A stretch of DNA of 64,000 bases, taken from NCBI RefSeq assembly GCF_016745255.1, contig NZ_JADOEQ010000002.1, positions 62,001 through 126,000 of the forward strand, in the 5' to 3' direction. The notes beneath the pieces are model-generated. The model was not told the DNA's origin and searched no databases. It saw only the letters and a list, made by a program, of their open reading frames with translations. This stretch comes from Enterococcus sp. BWR-S5. GTDB lineage: Bacteria > Bacillota > Bacilli > Lactobacillales > Enterococcaceae. The position numbers were made by a program, and so were the translations under genes. The first letter of the stretch is position 1, and the number at the start of each line of letters is the position of its first letter. This document shows positions 9,901-17,288 of the stretch, in pieces.

Positions 9901-10688
9901 TTGGATGCCCCAAACCAGATAAGCATATTTGACTGCGTAGTAGACGCGTTCACACCATTCACATTACTGGTTGTTCTCCCTGCATCTCGCGTGGTAATAG
10001 CTGTAGCTCCTTGTGAAGCAGTATTTCCAGAGTAGTAACCATTAACAGAAAGTCCTTGAAACCCGTCGTTCATACGCATCGCCTGAAACTGCAGCTTCAA
10101 CGCTTCTTGCACATAAGACAATGTTTCTTGTCTAGGCATACCAGTCATACCTGGAATCACCTGTCCCATCGGTCCTGCATAATCTACAAAATTCAATGTC
10201 GAAGCAAATGACCCTTCCACTATTCCAGTTTCTATATTACTCATGACCTGTGCCAAATCGTATTTCAGATTCTCATCAGGGTAATCGTTAAGCGCTATAT
10301 TCCGCCCAGTGTAACTCGTTGCATCATACAGCTCCAATCCGTTAACAGTTTGGATTAACTGTTGTCTAGCCAAATCAGAACTGATGCCTGATTCCGGACT
10401 GACTGCCGCATAATAGACCTTGTCCAAGGCAGCTAGAGACCCTTCCTGCCAAGTGGTATTTCCTCTATACGGACGTTCTGGATCCGCCCCTTTTAGCGGT
10501 GTCAAAAACTTGTTTACCGAATCTCTCGCTTCTGTTAAGGTAGCTGCTGTCCATGTTTTGTAATTCGATGTACTGATATCAGCTGCGGCTTTTACCGCTT
10601 TGTCCTTTGCAGACAACCCATAGCTGAAAAGGCTAAATACCATAACAGCACACATTAGAAGCGAAAACACTACTTTAAATTTTTTCAT
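6984..10688 (-). CDS. Very large WxL protein with MucBP-like repeats (putative adhesin)
   Basis: The product is about 1234 aa. It has a signal peptide (MKKFKVVFSLLMCAVMVFSL), then an N-terminal region of about 600 residues of mixed alpha/beta appearance that I cannot assign. A run of MucBP-like beta repeats follows, three of them almost identical 75-aa copies and at least three divergent, then a C-terminal WxL-type domain. The proximal motif is NWKIKAKL, but the terminal one is IQFTLEEAP, so Trp is replaced by Phe. I prefer ATG 10688 (AGGA 7-8 bp upstream) over ATG 10706. It heads the structural genes of the operon and is probably the adhesive tip component. Confidence 0.9.
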   Translation of the reverse strand: MKKFKVVFSLLMCAVMVFSLFSYGLSAKDKAVKAAADISTSNYKTWTAATLTEARDSVNKFLTPLKGADPERPYRGNTTWQEGSLAALDKVYYAAVSPESGISSDLARQQLIQTVNGLELYDATSYTGRNIALNDYPDENLKYDLAQVMSNIETGIVEGSFASTLNFVDYAGPMGQVIPGMTGMPRQETLSYVQEALKLQFQAMRMNDGFQGLSVNGYYSGNTASQGATAITTRDAGRTTSNVNGVNASTTQSNMLIWFGASNPMGVAGQSSFGSNPAAYVRYLTEIADNTRSHGVYAYDTSGYTTPVIILYSNYEFSSEAMKQDFLQSLEEYENSTKIAARTKASPVFIQVAFKRDDATNYDPMVDKIFTPARTAKGWRHIEVNSSNAGTPLDLAKRLMDINVNPIRVRGGVIDYKGLNNNQFAVNLQRTLYPSSTLTALNWNSTLNTNQFNFVQNTFGGTYTDLTSMTDTELKFQGYANGGMSSFDMTAANNDYSGKKMGDKEPAFSSTSLTVNTGPGTYNASPNLYVPLSDAAVELYTYNGSGSETVAGNYSLKDTVVSNTYQAFGGTSYSLTNSQLASKKYGSVLTQTEAKNALKAAMGETAYNKLDFTASDSLNATSLTVSFDASKNVYKIYAKEAPTESTITIEHWIKGGAKISASEQVDLTKTGTIDALANITPTTISGYTYVDSDSEPLASVTYGATDKTVKLYYNEIPKTSTITIEHWIKDGAKISASEQVDLTKTGTIGTAANITPTTISGYTYVDSDSEPLASVTYGATNKTVKLYYNEIPKTSTITIEHWIKGGAKISASEQVDLTKTGTIGTAANITPTTISGYTYVDSDSEPLASVTYGATNKTVKLYYNEIPKTATMTIVYRNSSDGTKIQADKSIEGLIGTTPTIDKTVEGYDFLYSTPDDLSTVKFGETTTVTLFYKVGQGKITVKYVDATKGTAIQYEGQTSKEFTGQIGTTANIGTPPAIDGYNFAYSLPGQDEWATLQYKVADQTVTLYYIPITEITLTIIFEKDNGEELAKFVKADQKIGTTIDLRNTYSDVTAKLNELLSSYELYEFPANDGAYVIPNKDTTVTYKFRGTLFLSSAPKLLEFGDDHTIMHYGAFESERPTYKEPLTVTDTRSTLTNWKIKAKLTEDMHSRKDPTFILTNVLYYQNGSENIAINSTSSEPIITGKHNDTGDVNVSKAEWEDKTNGFQFKLSDKQFRQIDDYDGTIQFTLEEAP
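8082..8756 (-). repeat. Three in-frame 225-bp tandem repeats in the large WxL gene
   Basis: Three copies of a 75-codon unit, each beginning STITIEHWIK and ending YYNEIPKT, follow one another with exact 225-bp spacing. The copies differ at only a few codons (G/D, IDAL/IGTA, D/N). Near-identical DNA, not just protein, points to recent expansion or gene conversion. Copy number could vary between strains through slipped mispairing or recombination. Confidence 0.95.
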
Positions 10689-10758
10689 TTTTCTGTCCTT
10701 TCTCATTTTTTATTTTCACCCCCTTTCACGGTTATTCCCGATCCCCCATGAAAATAAT

Positions 10759-11481
10759 CTACTCGCAAATCATATAACCTACGGAGCGAACTGTTTTTAG
10801 ATAATTAGGATTTACAGCATGCTGCTCTAATTTTTCACGAATTCGAAAAATCACGTTCGCAATTCGATATTTCTGATTGTTGTAGGACTGTTGCCAAATA
10901 CTTTGGTAAATTTCTTCATAAGTAAATGCTTCTCCCGCTCGACTTTGCAGCAGTCGAAACAATCGATATTCACAACGTGTAAGGGAAATTTCTTTTTCTC
11001 CAACCCTCACCGCTAAATTATTGTCGTTCATTTCAAATAGTTGTTTTTCAGCTTCTTTACTTCCCGCTTGTTCTTCTGTCACTACTCGCTTTCCTTCAAT
11101 AGGCTTATGAATTGTTTCTCTTCTTTTCAAAGCATTCAATACAATCAGTTCAATTTCTTTTGCCGAACAATCTGTGTCAATGTTTCCATCTGCTCCGAGT
11201 TGTAAATAGATGGTTCTCTTACGCTTGTCTCTGTTTTTTGAAAGAACCCAGACATATGCCGCCGATTGTCGTTTGATTTCGATGATTGACTGGCATATTT
11301 CTGTAACAACAGAATCCTTGTTATCTGTAAAAATTACAATGGCGTCTTTGTTCTCCAACTCATTGGACAGTTGATCGACATCTACAGCGAACACTTCAAA
11401 TGCTTCTTTGCCTTTTTCTGCTATGTACGTACTAGCTTCTTTTTCTGGAAAACCGATAGTGATCATTCCTATGTTGTACAT
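10759..11481 (-). CDS. Winged-helix (OmpR/PhoB-type) transcriptional regulator of the WxL operon
   Basis: The 240-aa protein has an N-terminal alpha/beta region of about 120 residues resembling a receiver fold, but without a convincing phospho-acceptor context. The C-terminal winged helix starts at AVRVGEKEISLTRCEYRLF and ends RIREKLEQ...VRSVGYMIC, as in the Trans_reg_C family. No histidine kinase lies nearby, so it may work without phosphorylation. It is the first gene of the minus-strand operon, with its stop only 70 bp upstream of the large WxL gene. Regulators of this shape are often found beside WxL loci in enterococci. AAGGAGGAG precedes the start. Confidence 0.85.
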   Translation of the reverse strand: MYNIGMITIGFPEKEASTYIAEKGKEAFEVFAVDVDQLSNELENKDAIVIFTDNKDSVVTEICQSIIEIKRQSAAYVWVLSKNRDKRKRTIYLQLGADGNIDTDCSAKEIELIVLNALKRRETIHKPIEGKRVVTEEQAGSKEAEKQLFEMNDNNLAVRVGEKEISLTRCEYRLFRLLQSRAGEAFTYEEIYQSIWQQSYNNQKYRIANVIFRIREKLEQHAVNPNYLKTVRSVGYMICE

Positions 11482-11648
11482 ATGTCATGCTCCTCCTTGA
11501 TATATTTTATTGAAAGTCCCTCTCCCTAGGACTATCTTCAAACTGTCGAACTCTTTTTTTTGAATATTTTAGAAAACAATTTATAATAACTTCAATGAGT
11601 AGGTTCTGCTTTTCTGCTCAACTATTTCTTTCAAGGGGAAATAGTTAT

Positions 11649-11663
11649 CGATTTTTTTGACGG
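11649..11663. repeat. 15-bp direct repeat, copy 1 (downstream of integrase)
   Basis: CGATTTTTTTGACGG occurs here and again, identical and in the same orientation, at 12936-12950, so the two copies bracket the integrase gene. They could be attachment cores or arm-type binding sites for the recombinase. The T-run lowers the information content, but the flanking CGA and GACGG match as well. Confidence 0.6.
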
Positions 11664-11667
11664 TACT

Positions 11668-11696
11668 CTTTCTTATTTCTTCTACAAATAAGAAAG
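11668..11696. other. AT-rich 11-bp perfect hairpin next to the direct repeat
   Basis: CTTTCTTATTT and AAATAAGAAAG are separated by 7 bp, starting 4 bp after the copy-1 repeat. There is no T-run in either direction, so it is not a good terminator. Placed beside a putative attachment site, it may be part of the recombination site or a regulator-binding dyad upstream of the WxL regulator gene. The rest of 11482-11786 shows nothing recognisable. Confidence 0.4.
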
Positions 11697-11786
11697 AAAC
11701 ATTCAATTTATTGTTCTAATACTATTTATTGGTGGTCTTGACCATTTAGGTGACGGCTTATTTGGACAAAAAAATGAAATGCCCAG

Positions 11787-12905
11787 TTACTGAGCATTCA
11801 TAAATAACTCATCAATCTTTGCCATTGCTGCCTGGCGGTTTTCGATTAGAGAATCTGTATACGTGTCTAATGTCAGTTTTGTTGATTGATGCCCCAGAAT
11901 TTGACTTAGGCTTGCAATATCAACACCACGCTCAATGCATCGTGTCGCAAAGGTATGACGCAACGAGTGAAAGCGGACATCCTCCAAGCCAATCTTAGTA
12001 GTCAGTTTTTTGAACCGATAATTGATTGTTCGCGGCTCTGCTAGACCTCCATTACAAGCAATTACATATTCACCAACAGCTAAGTGCTTTTTCTCCATTA
12101 AATAGTTTTTTAGATTAAGAGCCATTGGTATTTGGCGTTCCGACCGATCCGATTTCGGCGTTCCTGCTACAACCTTGGTTTTTCCACTTACTGTTTGTTC
12201 ATTGGTTATCCGTGTAATCGTCCGCTGAACATGAATAAGATTCTTTTCAAAATCAATATCCTCCCATTTCAATCCACTGATTTCACCGATTCGCATACCG
12301 GAATACAAGGCCAAAATAATTGGTGAGCACTCTCTTTCCTGCATAGCCAGCATTTCAAGCTTCCTTTGTTCTGACATTGAAAGAGCATGAATCTTTTTCG
12401 TTGTTGTCTTAGGTAGTATGACATTCTTACAAGGATTTTTACCTAGATAATTTTGTGCTGCTGCAACATCCAATGCCTTCTTTAGAATATTAAAGATATT
12501 ACGAATCGTTCCCGATGACAGCTGCTGCTGTGCAAGTTGATAAACAAATGCTTGAATATCAGCTTCTTTGATTTTTTGGAGCTTTAACGAGCCAATAGAC
12601 GGAATAATATGTCGCTTAATCAAACGGACGTAATTAGAATAGGTTGTAGGCTTTACTGTATGTTTAACTGTACCTGTCATCCAATTGCCGATGAAGCTTT
12701 CAAGCGTTCCATTATAGATAGAGATTGAGTAGTCGCTCAAAAGATACTTTGCTTTCACAAGAGTCAGCTTCTCTTTTACCTCCGAATAGTGTTTTCCATA
12801 TATATAGCCATAAATGATTTCATTTCTTGTTGTCCGTTGTTTTATGTATCGCCCTTCCCAACGGCCATCTTTACGTTTGTAAATATTCTCTCCCTTTTTC
12901 ACCAT
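11787..12905 (-). CDS. Tyrosine recombinase / integrase
   Basis: A 372-aa site-specific recombinase starts at ATG 12905, with GGGAGGA 8 bp upstream; a TTG at 12911 is too close to that site. The N-terminal part has an arm-binding look (YKRKDGRWEGRY), followed by a SAM-like core-binding domain (about 68-165). The catalytic domain has all key residues: Arg205 in SGMRIGE, His313 and Arg316 in HSLRHTF, His339 in LGHQ, and Tyr349 in LTLDTY. It resembles the Tn916/phage integrase group. No excisionase, phage or conjugation genes are next to it, so it is either a remnant or a minimal element bounded by the 15-bp repeats. Confidence 0.93.
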   Translation of the reverse strand: MVKKGENIYKRKDGRWEGRYIKQRTTRNEIIYGYIYGKHYSEVKEKLTLVKAKYLLSDYSISIYNGTLESFIGNWMTGTVKHTVKPTTYSNYVRLIKRHIIPSIGSLKLQKIKEADIQAFVYQLAQQQLSSGTIRNIFNILKKALDVAAAQNYLGKNPCKNVILPKTTTKKIHALSMSEQRKLEMLAMQERECSPIILALYSGMRIGEISGLKWEDIDFEKNLIHVQRTITRITNEQTVSGKTKVVAGTPKSDRSERQIPMALNLKNYLMEKKHLAVGEYVIACNGGLAEPRTINYRFKKLTTKIGLEDVRFHSLRHTFATRCIERGVDIASLSQILGHQSTKLTLDTYTDSLIENRQAAMAKIDELFMNAQ

Positions 12906-12935
12906 TGTCAATGTCCTCCCTGTTACTAGTTTTGA

Positions 12936-12950
12936 CGATTTTTTTGACGG
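12936..12950. repeat. 15-bp direct repeat, copy 2 (upstream of integrase)
   Basis: This is identical to 11649-11663. It is immediately preceded by a further partial copy (TTTGACG), so tandem TTTGACG-type sites sit just upstream of the integrase start, as arm-type binding sites often do. It is either an attachment core or an autoregulatory site for the recombinase. Confidence 0.6.
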
Positions 12951-13062
12951 CGCAACAATAAAAAAACAATTTTTTGTTATAAAATTATTTTTTATCTAAT
13001 AAATATCAGACTTCTCTCTCATTTTTTTGCAATATTAATGAAAAAATTGGAAAAACGGTCTA

Positions 13063-13091
13063 TTGACTTCCAACTTCCCGTTCGATAATAT
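13063..13091 (+). promoter_or_regulatory. Promoter of a leader or small RNA upstream of the Mga-like gene
   Basis: TTGACT at 13063-13068 and TAATAT at 13086-13091 are separated by 17 bp, a good SigA-type promoter. A transcript from here would reach the hairpin at 13291-13338, giving an RNA of about 240 nt. No convincing open frame lies in between; the region is extremely A/T-rich. Confidence 0.5.
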
Positions 13092-13290
13092 GAATGAGAA
13101 ATAAACAAAATACGAAAAATATTTATTTTTAATCTAATTAACTATTTTTGTCCCTTTCTAATTTGTAGAAGAAATAAGAAATTAATTTTTGTTTTTATCG
13201 TTTACATCACAAATTTATCATGTTTATTTTTTAGATACCAATTTGTTTTTGTCGTTTAATACAACAAAAAAAATATTGACAAAAACATCG

Positions 13291-13338
13291 ACCCGCAGAC
13301 ACCAGCTCTCTTAGAAGAACTGGCACCTGCGGGTTTTT
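13291..13338 (+). terminator. Terminator/attenuator before the Mga-like regulator
   Basis: CCCGCAG pairs with CTGCGGG, with inner CCAG/CTGG pairs, followed by TTTTT. It lies 74 bp upstream of the ATG at 13412, and no gene precedes it on the plus strand. It must therefore end a leader or small RNA, or act as an attenuator of the regulator gene. Confidence 0.7.
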
Positions 13339-13411
13339 GAGCATAAAAATGGATTATTTCCTGTGTCCCATCTATTATATGGGTAAAATAATCAAGGAAG
13401 GAGGGAGTGGC

Positions 13412-14944
13412 ATGACCATTTCTGAGTTTTTAGACCGGGAAACGAATACAAAATTGTCTTTATTACGTTTTCTCTATCTGGAAGGGCATTGGTATTCTAC
13501 GAAAAAAATTGCGGACAGCACCGAAATGGATCAGCGGACTGTCTTAAAATACCTTAAGTTGCTGCAAGCTGACAGTCTACTCTATTTAGAAACAGATATC
13601 TCACCTATCCAACAAGAGAAGGGCAAAGGGCATCGTTTTGTAGGTGATGCATTGGACTATCATAGGATTTATTTTCAGCTTGTAAAAAACTCCATCAACT
13701 TTTCTTTTCTCACTGACTTATACTTTTATGATGAAATCGATGTAGAGGATTTTTGCGAGAGACATTATATAAGTGACACAGTTGCAAAGAAGATATTTAA
13801 ACGGGGCAATGATTTTTTCAAGCCTTATGAGCTGCAATTAACCTATGCAAAAGGCAAAGTAACCTTTACCGGAAACGAACGTTCTATCCGATACTTTGGC
13901 TATATTTTTTTCTGGGGTTTATTCAAAGGGATTACTTGGCCATTCGAGGAAATTATAGAAGAGGAGCATGTAAAATCGTTTTTGGAAAAACAATTTTCAC
14001 GATATTCAATTATGAAGACGATCTCTCATGCGCAGTGGTGCTATATCTTAGCGGTCAATATCTGCCGCATCAAAAACGGACACGAAATAACGGCAGACAA
14101 CTTACCTGAGTATGCAGAAGAATTAAATCAAACATTGTTTTTTACTTCCTCTGAGGTCTTTGACTCAGAAATGCTGCTTGAAAATTTTTATGCCCTCTAC
14201 CCAACAACGAGAGCAGAGTTTGACTATTTTGCGTTGATTACTCAAATAGGTGTACGTGTCTACCTGATTCCTTCCGTCCTTGATCGAGCCTTCGCTTTCC
14301 ATAAACAAAATCAGACACCTATCTATACTATGTATGAATTGTTAACCGATACATTCTCGGAGGAGCTGAAAAATGCTGACAGTGAGACACAAAAGTTGGT
14401 TGATAGCTTGATTTTCGCAACCTTTATAACGGCAAGTCTTTTTCCCAGCTTCAACACGACTGTTACGGGCTATGATTTTGACAATTATCTGTCACTCACC
14501 TTCCCTTCTTTAAGGAAAGAGATGAGCAGTCGTTTGGAGGCGATGCGACAACATTCAGATTCTCCTTTATTAAAGGATGAATCACTACTCGTTTCCAGAT
14601 TTTGTGAGCTCTACTCACTAGTTGGTCATCCATCGGATTTTAATCCGGTCATCCATATCAAACTGGAGACTGATCTGCCGATTGTCATGGAAAAGGTTAT
14701 TTCCATGCAGTTGGCTTCTGCATTGTCTCCATTTTTCAAGATTTCAATCCTCTCTCCTATAGAGGTCCAGGAAGCTATCTCCCCCGACCTTATCATAGCT
14801 TCTACACAGATTCGAGTTGAGGAACAGAGTGTCAACATTGTCTACATCAATCCTGCCCTCGCTGCTAAAGATATAAAGCTGATTACAGAGAAAGTGAGTG
14901 TTATTAACAAAATTAAAGCAGTACAAGCATCTTATATTTCCTAA
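13412..14944 (+). CDS. Mga/AtxA-like transcriptional regulator
   Basis: A 510-aa regulator. ATG 13412 is chosen because GGAGGGAG lies 5-6 bp upstream; longer in-frame starts fall on the terminator hairpin. The N-terminus carries an Mga-type helix-turn-helix (LLRFLYLEGHWYSTKKIADS, then TEMDQRTVLKYL). It is followed by a long, mostly helical region like PRD domains and a C-terminal segment resembling an EIIB-like fold (LPIVMEKVI... DLIIASTQI). Mga-family proteins control virulence and carbohydrate genes and can be phosphorylated by the PTS. The target is unknown. A convergent terminator follows. Confidence 0.85.
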   Translation: MTISEFLDRETNTKLSLLRFLYLEGHWYSTKKIADSTEMDQRTVLKYLKLLQADSLLYLETDISPIQQEKGKGHRFVGDALDYHRIYFQLVKNSINFSFLTDLYFYDEIDVEDFCERHYISDTVAKKIFKRGNDFFKPYELQLTYAKGKVTFTGNERSIRYFGYIFFWGLFKGITWPFEEIIEEEHVKSFLEKQFSRYSIMKTISHAQWCYILAVNICRIKNGHEITADNLPEYAEELNQTLFFTSSEVFDSEMLLENFYALYPTTRAEFDYFALITQIGVRVYLIPSVLDRAFAFHKQNQTPIYTMYELLTDTFSEELKNADSETQKLVDSLIFATFITASLFPSFNTTVTGYDFDNYLSLTFPSLRKEMSSRLEAMRQHSDSPLLKDESLLVSRFCELYSLVGHPSDFNPVIHIKLETDLPIVMEKVISMQLASALSPFFKISILSPIEVQEAISPDLIIASTQIRVEEQSVNIVYINPALAAKDIKLITEKVSVINKIKAVQASYIS

Positions 14945-14961
14945 AAACCTGCAGCCAGACA

Positions 14962-14990
14962 AAAAAAACACCCATTATGGGTGTTTTTTT
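14962..14990. terminator. Bidirectional terminator
   Basis: AAAAAAACACCC and GGGTGTTTTTTT flank a 4-5 nt loop. The sequence works in both directions and lies between two convergent genes ending at 14944 (plus) and 15011 (minus). Confidence 0.9.
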
Positions 14991-15010
14991 GCTTATCCGC
15001 CAATAGCCGC

Positions 15011-15652
15011 TTATATTTCTGCTTTTATCAGTTCAACTGTGAGTCGATATTCATAAACGAAATCATCCTCCAAAATTCTTTTTTCTATATTATCGACATC
15101 TTCTTTCATAGACTCTATCATCATTTTATCATCAGAAAACACCGCATAGCCCAAGCGAGTACCGTCTTTCCTTACCTCTCCCAACGCAGGGATAAACGTA
15201 CAATATTCCTTTGCTAAATTGACAGCAGCGGCATTGCTGGTTGACGTCGAATTCTTATTGGTCATATGCTCATTCAGGGTACTGCCTGTTCTATAGCTGA
15301 TTAAGAGAATCGTGTCTTGATACGTTTTTGAAACCAAGCTTTTCTTATCCTGTGGGTATTGTAAAAACACCTCAAATTCACTTTTCTCCTTCTCAGAATA
15401 TATTCTTCTCTCAGATAATTCCGCATATAGAAGCTCCCCCTCAGTATTACTTATTTCAAAAAGCTGAATAGTCTGAGCACCTTTTTCTTCGAGTTCATGT
15501 ACTACCTCCTTAATTTCAGAGGACAGTGCGTCTAGAGAGCATTGTTCAATCGTAATAGAGGCATCGGTATCTTTCTTAGCAACAATGAAAAAAACGAGAC
15601 AGCTTGCAATCAACAATATACTTGCACCTAGTATCCAAGTTCTTCTTTTCAT
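15011..15652 (-). CDS. Membrane-anchored extracytoplasmic protein of unknown function
   Basis: I do not recognise this 213-aa protein. It has an N-terminal membrane helix (WILGASILLIASCLVFFIVA) and a soluble domain of about 180 residues rich in Glu/Ser, probably outside the cell. The helix has a single Cys, but the surroundings do not form a clean lipobox. GGAGAGG precedes the start. It lies 77 bp downstream of the DUF2871 gene on the same strand and could be the last member of that operon. Confidence 0.65.
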   Translation of the reverse strand: MKRRTWILGASILLIASCLVFFIVAKKDTDASITIEQCSLDALSSEIKEVVHELEEKGAQTIQLFEISNTEGELLYAELSERRIYSEKEKSEFEVFLQYPQDKKSLVSKTYQDTILLISYRTGSTLNEHMTNKNSTSTSNAAAVNLAKEYCTFIPALGEVRKDGTRLGYAVFSDDKMMIESMKEDVDNIEKRILEDDFVYEYRLTVELIKAEI

Positions 15653-15729
15653 GTTAACCTCTCCTATTCTACCTTCTTCCCTTCTGTCTGTCGTTAATAC
15701 GATTCTAAACTGCCACTAGACATCACTAT

Positions 15730-16131
15730 TTATTCTTTTATCGAACCATGCAATACATTGAAGAAATATCCAAGACCCACAGCAAGCATAATGTGACCCA
15801 AGCCTGCAATTCCAGAAATAGCTGCATGATCTGCGTACCCTAGAACAGTCATTGTGCCGTGTACTAAGAGCATCAGTAATGTCACGCCTAAACCGATGTT
15901 ATACGTGATATAGAATTTTTTATAATTTTTATGGGTGCTCAACTGGAAATTCTTTTCTAATAGTAGAACAATCAAAAAGAAAAACATTCCTAAAATCAAG
16001 GTATGGGTGTGCATCACACTCAATTGTGTGTTGCCCGTAAAATTGTTTAATTTTGTAAACTCTCGATAATACACGCCAAACACCAAACCTAAAATCATAT
16101 ACACCATACTTACTCGTACTAATTTTTTCAT
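15730..16131 (-). CDS. DUF2871 family membrane protein
   Basis: This 133-aa protein has four hydrophobic helices and the conserved stretch SVMHTHTLILGMFFF, which matches the DUF2871 family. Histidines in the second helix could bind heme or metal, but that is inference. It follows the HsmA-like gene by about 100 bp and is preceded by AGGAGG. The pairing with HsmA under a TetR regulator suggests a membrane stress or heme-related role. Confidence 0.75.
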   Translation of the reverse strand: MKKLVRVSMVYMILGLVFGVYYREFTKLNNFTGNTQLSVMHTHTLILGMFFFLIVLLLEKNFQLSTHKNYKKFYITYNIGLGVTLLMLLVHGTMTVLGYADHAAISGIAGLGHIMLAVGLGYFFNVLHGSIKE

Positions 16132-16233
16132 TAATCTTTCCTCCTGTAAAACAGCTTACTTTCTTTTCTTATCCATTTTAAATAATTTCCATCAACGGCT
16201 TCATTTCGCTGAAAGGTGCAGAATGACCGCTCA

Positions 16234-16620
16234 TCAGTGATTCATTCCAATGATTACTCCGGCACTATACGGAACCAACCAGAACAGCCAAACAACTAGA
16301 CTGAAGCGATGAAACGTCTGCTTCGACTGCTCTGTTCCTCTAAACAAAACATAGATTGCCCATAGTAGATGAACAGCCATTAAAACAATTGCTGCAACGC
16401 CTGTTACCTGATGAAGAGACAACGCAGAAGTCTGACTTTTTGCTTTCGCAATTGAAGACATGATTGTCGTACCTGTCGTATCAAAAACAAGCCCCAAGCC
16501 AAACAAAAGAACATGTTTGATACTCAGCTCTCCGGAATGACGCTCAGAGAATACGCCAATTGTATAGAAGACTAGCGCCAAAGTAATCGTGATAATAGCT
16601 AAAATCAAGGATGTATCCAT
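16234..16620 (-). CDS. HsmA family (TIGR03987-like) membrane protein
   Basis: This 128-aa, four-helix membrane protein has the conserved features LGLVFDTTGTTIM, SLHQVTGVAAIVLMAVHLLWA and FHRFSLVVWLFWLVPYSAGVI. These match the family that includes C. difficile HsmA, a membrane heme-binding protein that limits heme toxicity. Several conserved histidines fit heme binding. It is directly downstream of a TetR regulator gene on the same strand, so that regulator probably controls it. The heme role here is by analogy. Confidence 0.8.
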   Translation of the reverse strand: MDTSLILAIITITLALVFYTIGVFSERHSGELSIKHVLLFGLGLVFDTTGTTIMSSIAKAKSQTSALSLHQVTGVAAIVLMAVHLLWAIYVLFRGTEQSKQTFHRFSLVVWLFWLVPYSAGVIIGMNH

Positions 16621-16644
16621 CGTGTATTCCTTCTTCCAATTTCT

Positions 16645-17241
16645 TCATTTAATTCCTTTGAGCAGCCAATTACTCTTGTAGGAAAAATCTTTTAAAATCT
16701 CCTCTGTCGCCCAGTCATTGACAATAAGACTTGCTAACGAATCAACTACAAGCTCCATTACGAAATACAAAAAGCCTATCGCTTCTTCTGCCTTTTGAAT
16801 CTTGAAGTTATTCAATCGTAATAGCTCAAGCCACTCGCGGACCATCCGATTCTCTTCTGTAGTTTCCATCCGTCGGTAAAGAATGGTATTCTCACCTTTT
16901 ATCAATAGCTTGATTCCCTTCCAATAGTCACTATCATGAGACAGCTCACTGCAATAACGCAGATAATGGGCAATCCCATTAAAGAACTCACACTTATTTT
17001 CTTCGATGTAGTGAAAAATATCCCGATGAATAGTTTTGGCAATCTTATCAATCATATATTGATGAGCATCCTCAAGCGTAGGGAAATATTTATAAAACGC
17101 CGCTCGAGATATTTTCGTTTCTTCCACGATTTGAGCAACCTTTACCTGACTGATATGCTGATTATAAAAACTGTTCAACAACGCCGCCTCAATCATTTGA
17201 CGTTTTTCTTCGGGAAGATTATAGAATGTCCTTTTCGGCAT
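16645..17241 (-). CDS. TetR family transcriptional regulator
   Basis: This 198-aa regulator has a TetR_N helix-turn-helix (residues 8-55; VAQIVEETKISRAAFYKYFPT) and a ligand-binding helical domain. ATG 17241 is used because GGAGG lies 8 bp upstream; a GTG at 17250 overlaps that site. It is the first gene of a minus-strand set with the HsmA-like and DUF2871 genes. A perfect inverted repeat sits 31 bp upstream of its start, which suggests autorepression. Confidence 0.9.
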   Translation of the reverse strand: MPKRTFYNLPEEKRQMIEAALLNSFYNQHISQVKVAQIVEETKISRAAFYKYFPTLEDAHQYMIDKIAKTIHRDIFHYIEENKCEFFNGIAHYLRYCSELSHDSDYWKGIKLLIKGENTILYRRMETTEENRMVREWLELLRLNNFKIQKAEEAIGFLYFVMELVVDSLASLIVNDWATEEILKDFSYKSNWLLKGIK

Positions 17242-17271
17242 GAAACACACCTCCTTTTGTAAAAGATGAAT

Positions 17272-17288
17272 AGTGACACTTTGTCACT
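17272..17288. promoter_or_regulatory. Palindromic operator for the TetR regulator
   Basis: AGTGACA-CTT-TGTCACT is a perfect 7-bp inverted repeat just upstream of the TetR gene. A second dyad, GTTCA...TGAAC, lies about 15 bp further on at 17303-17325. The sizes and spacing fit TetR-type operators overlapping the promoter. Confidence 0.7.

Noticed and set aside
11640-12950. Prophage or conjugative element
   Set aside because: Only the integrase is present; no structural, replication, excisionase or mobilisation genes lie on either side.
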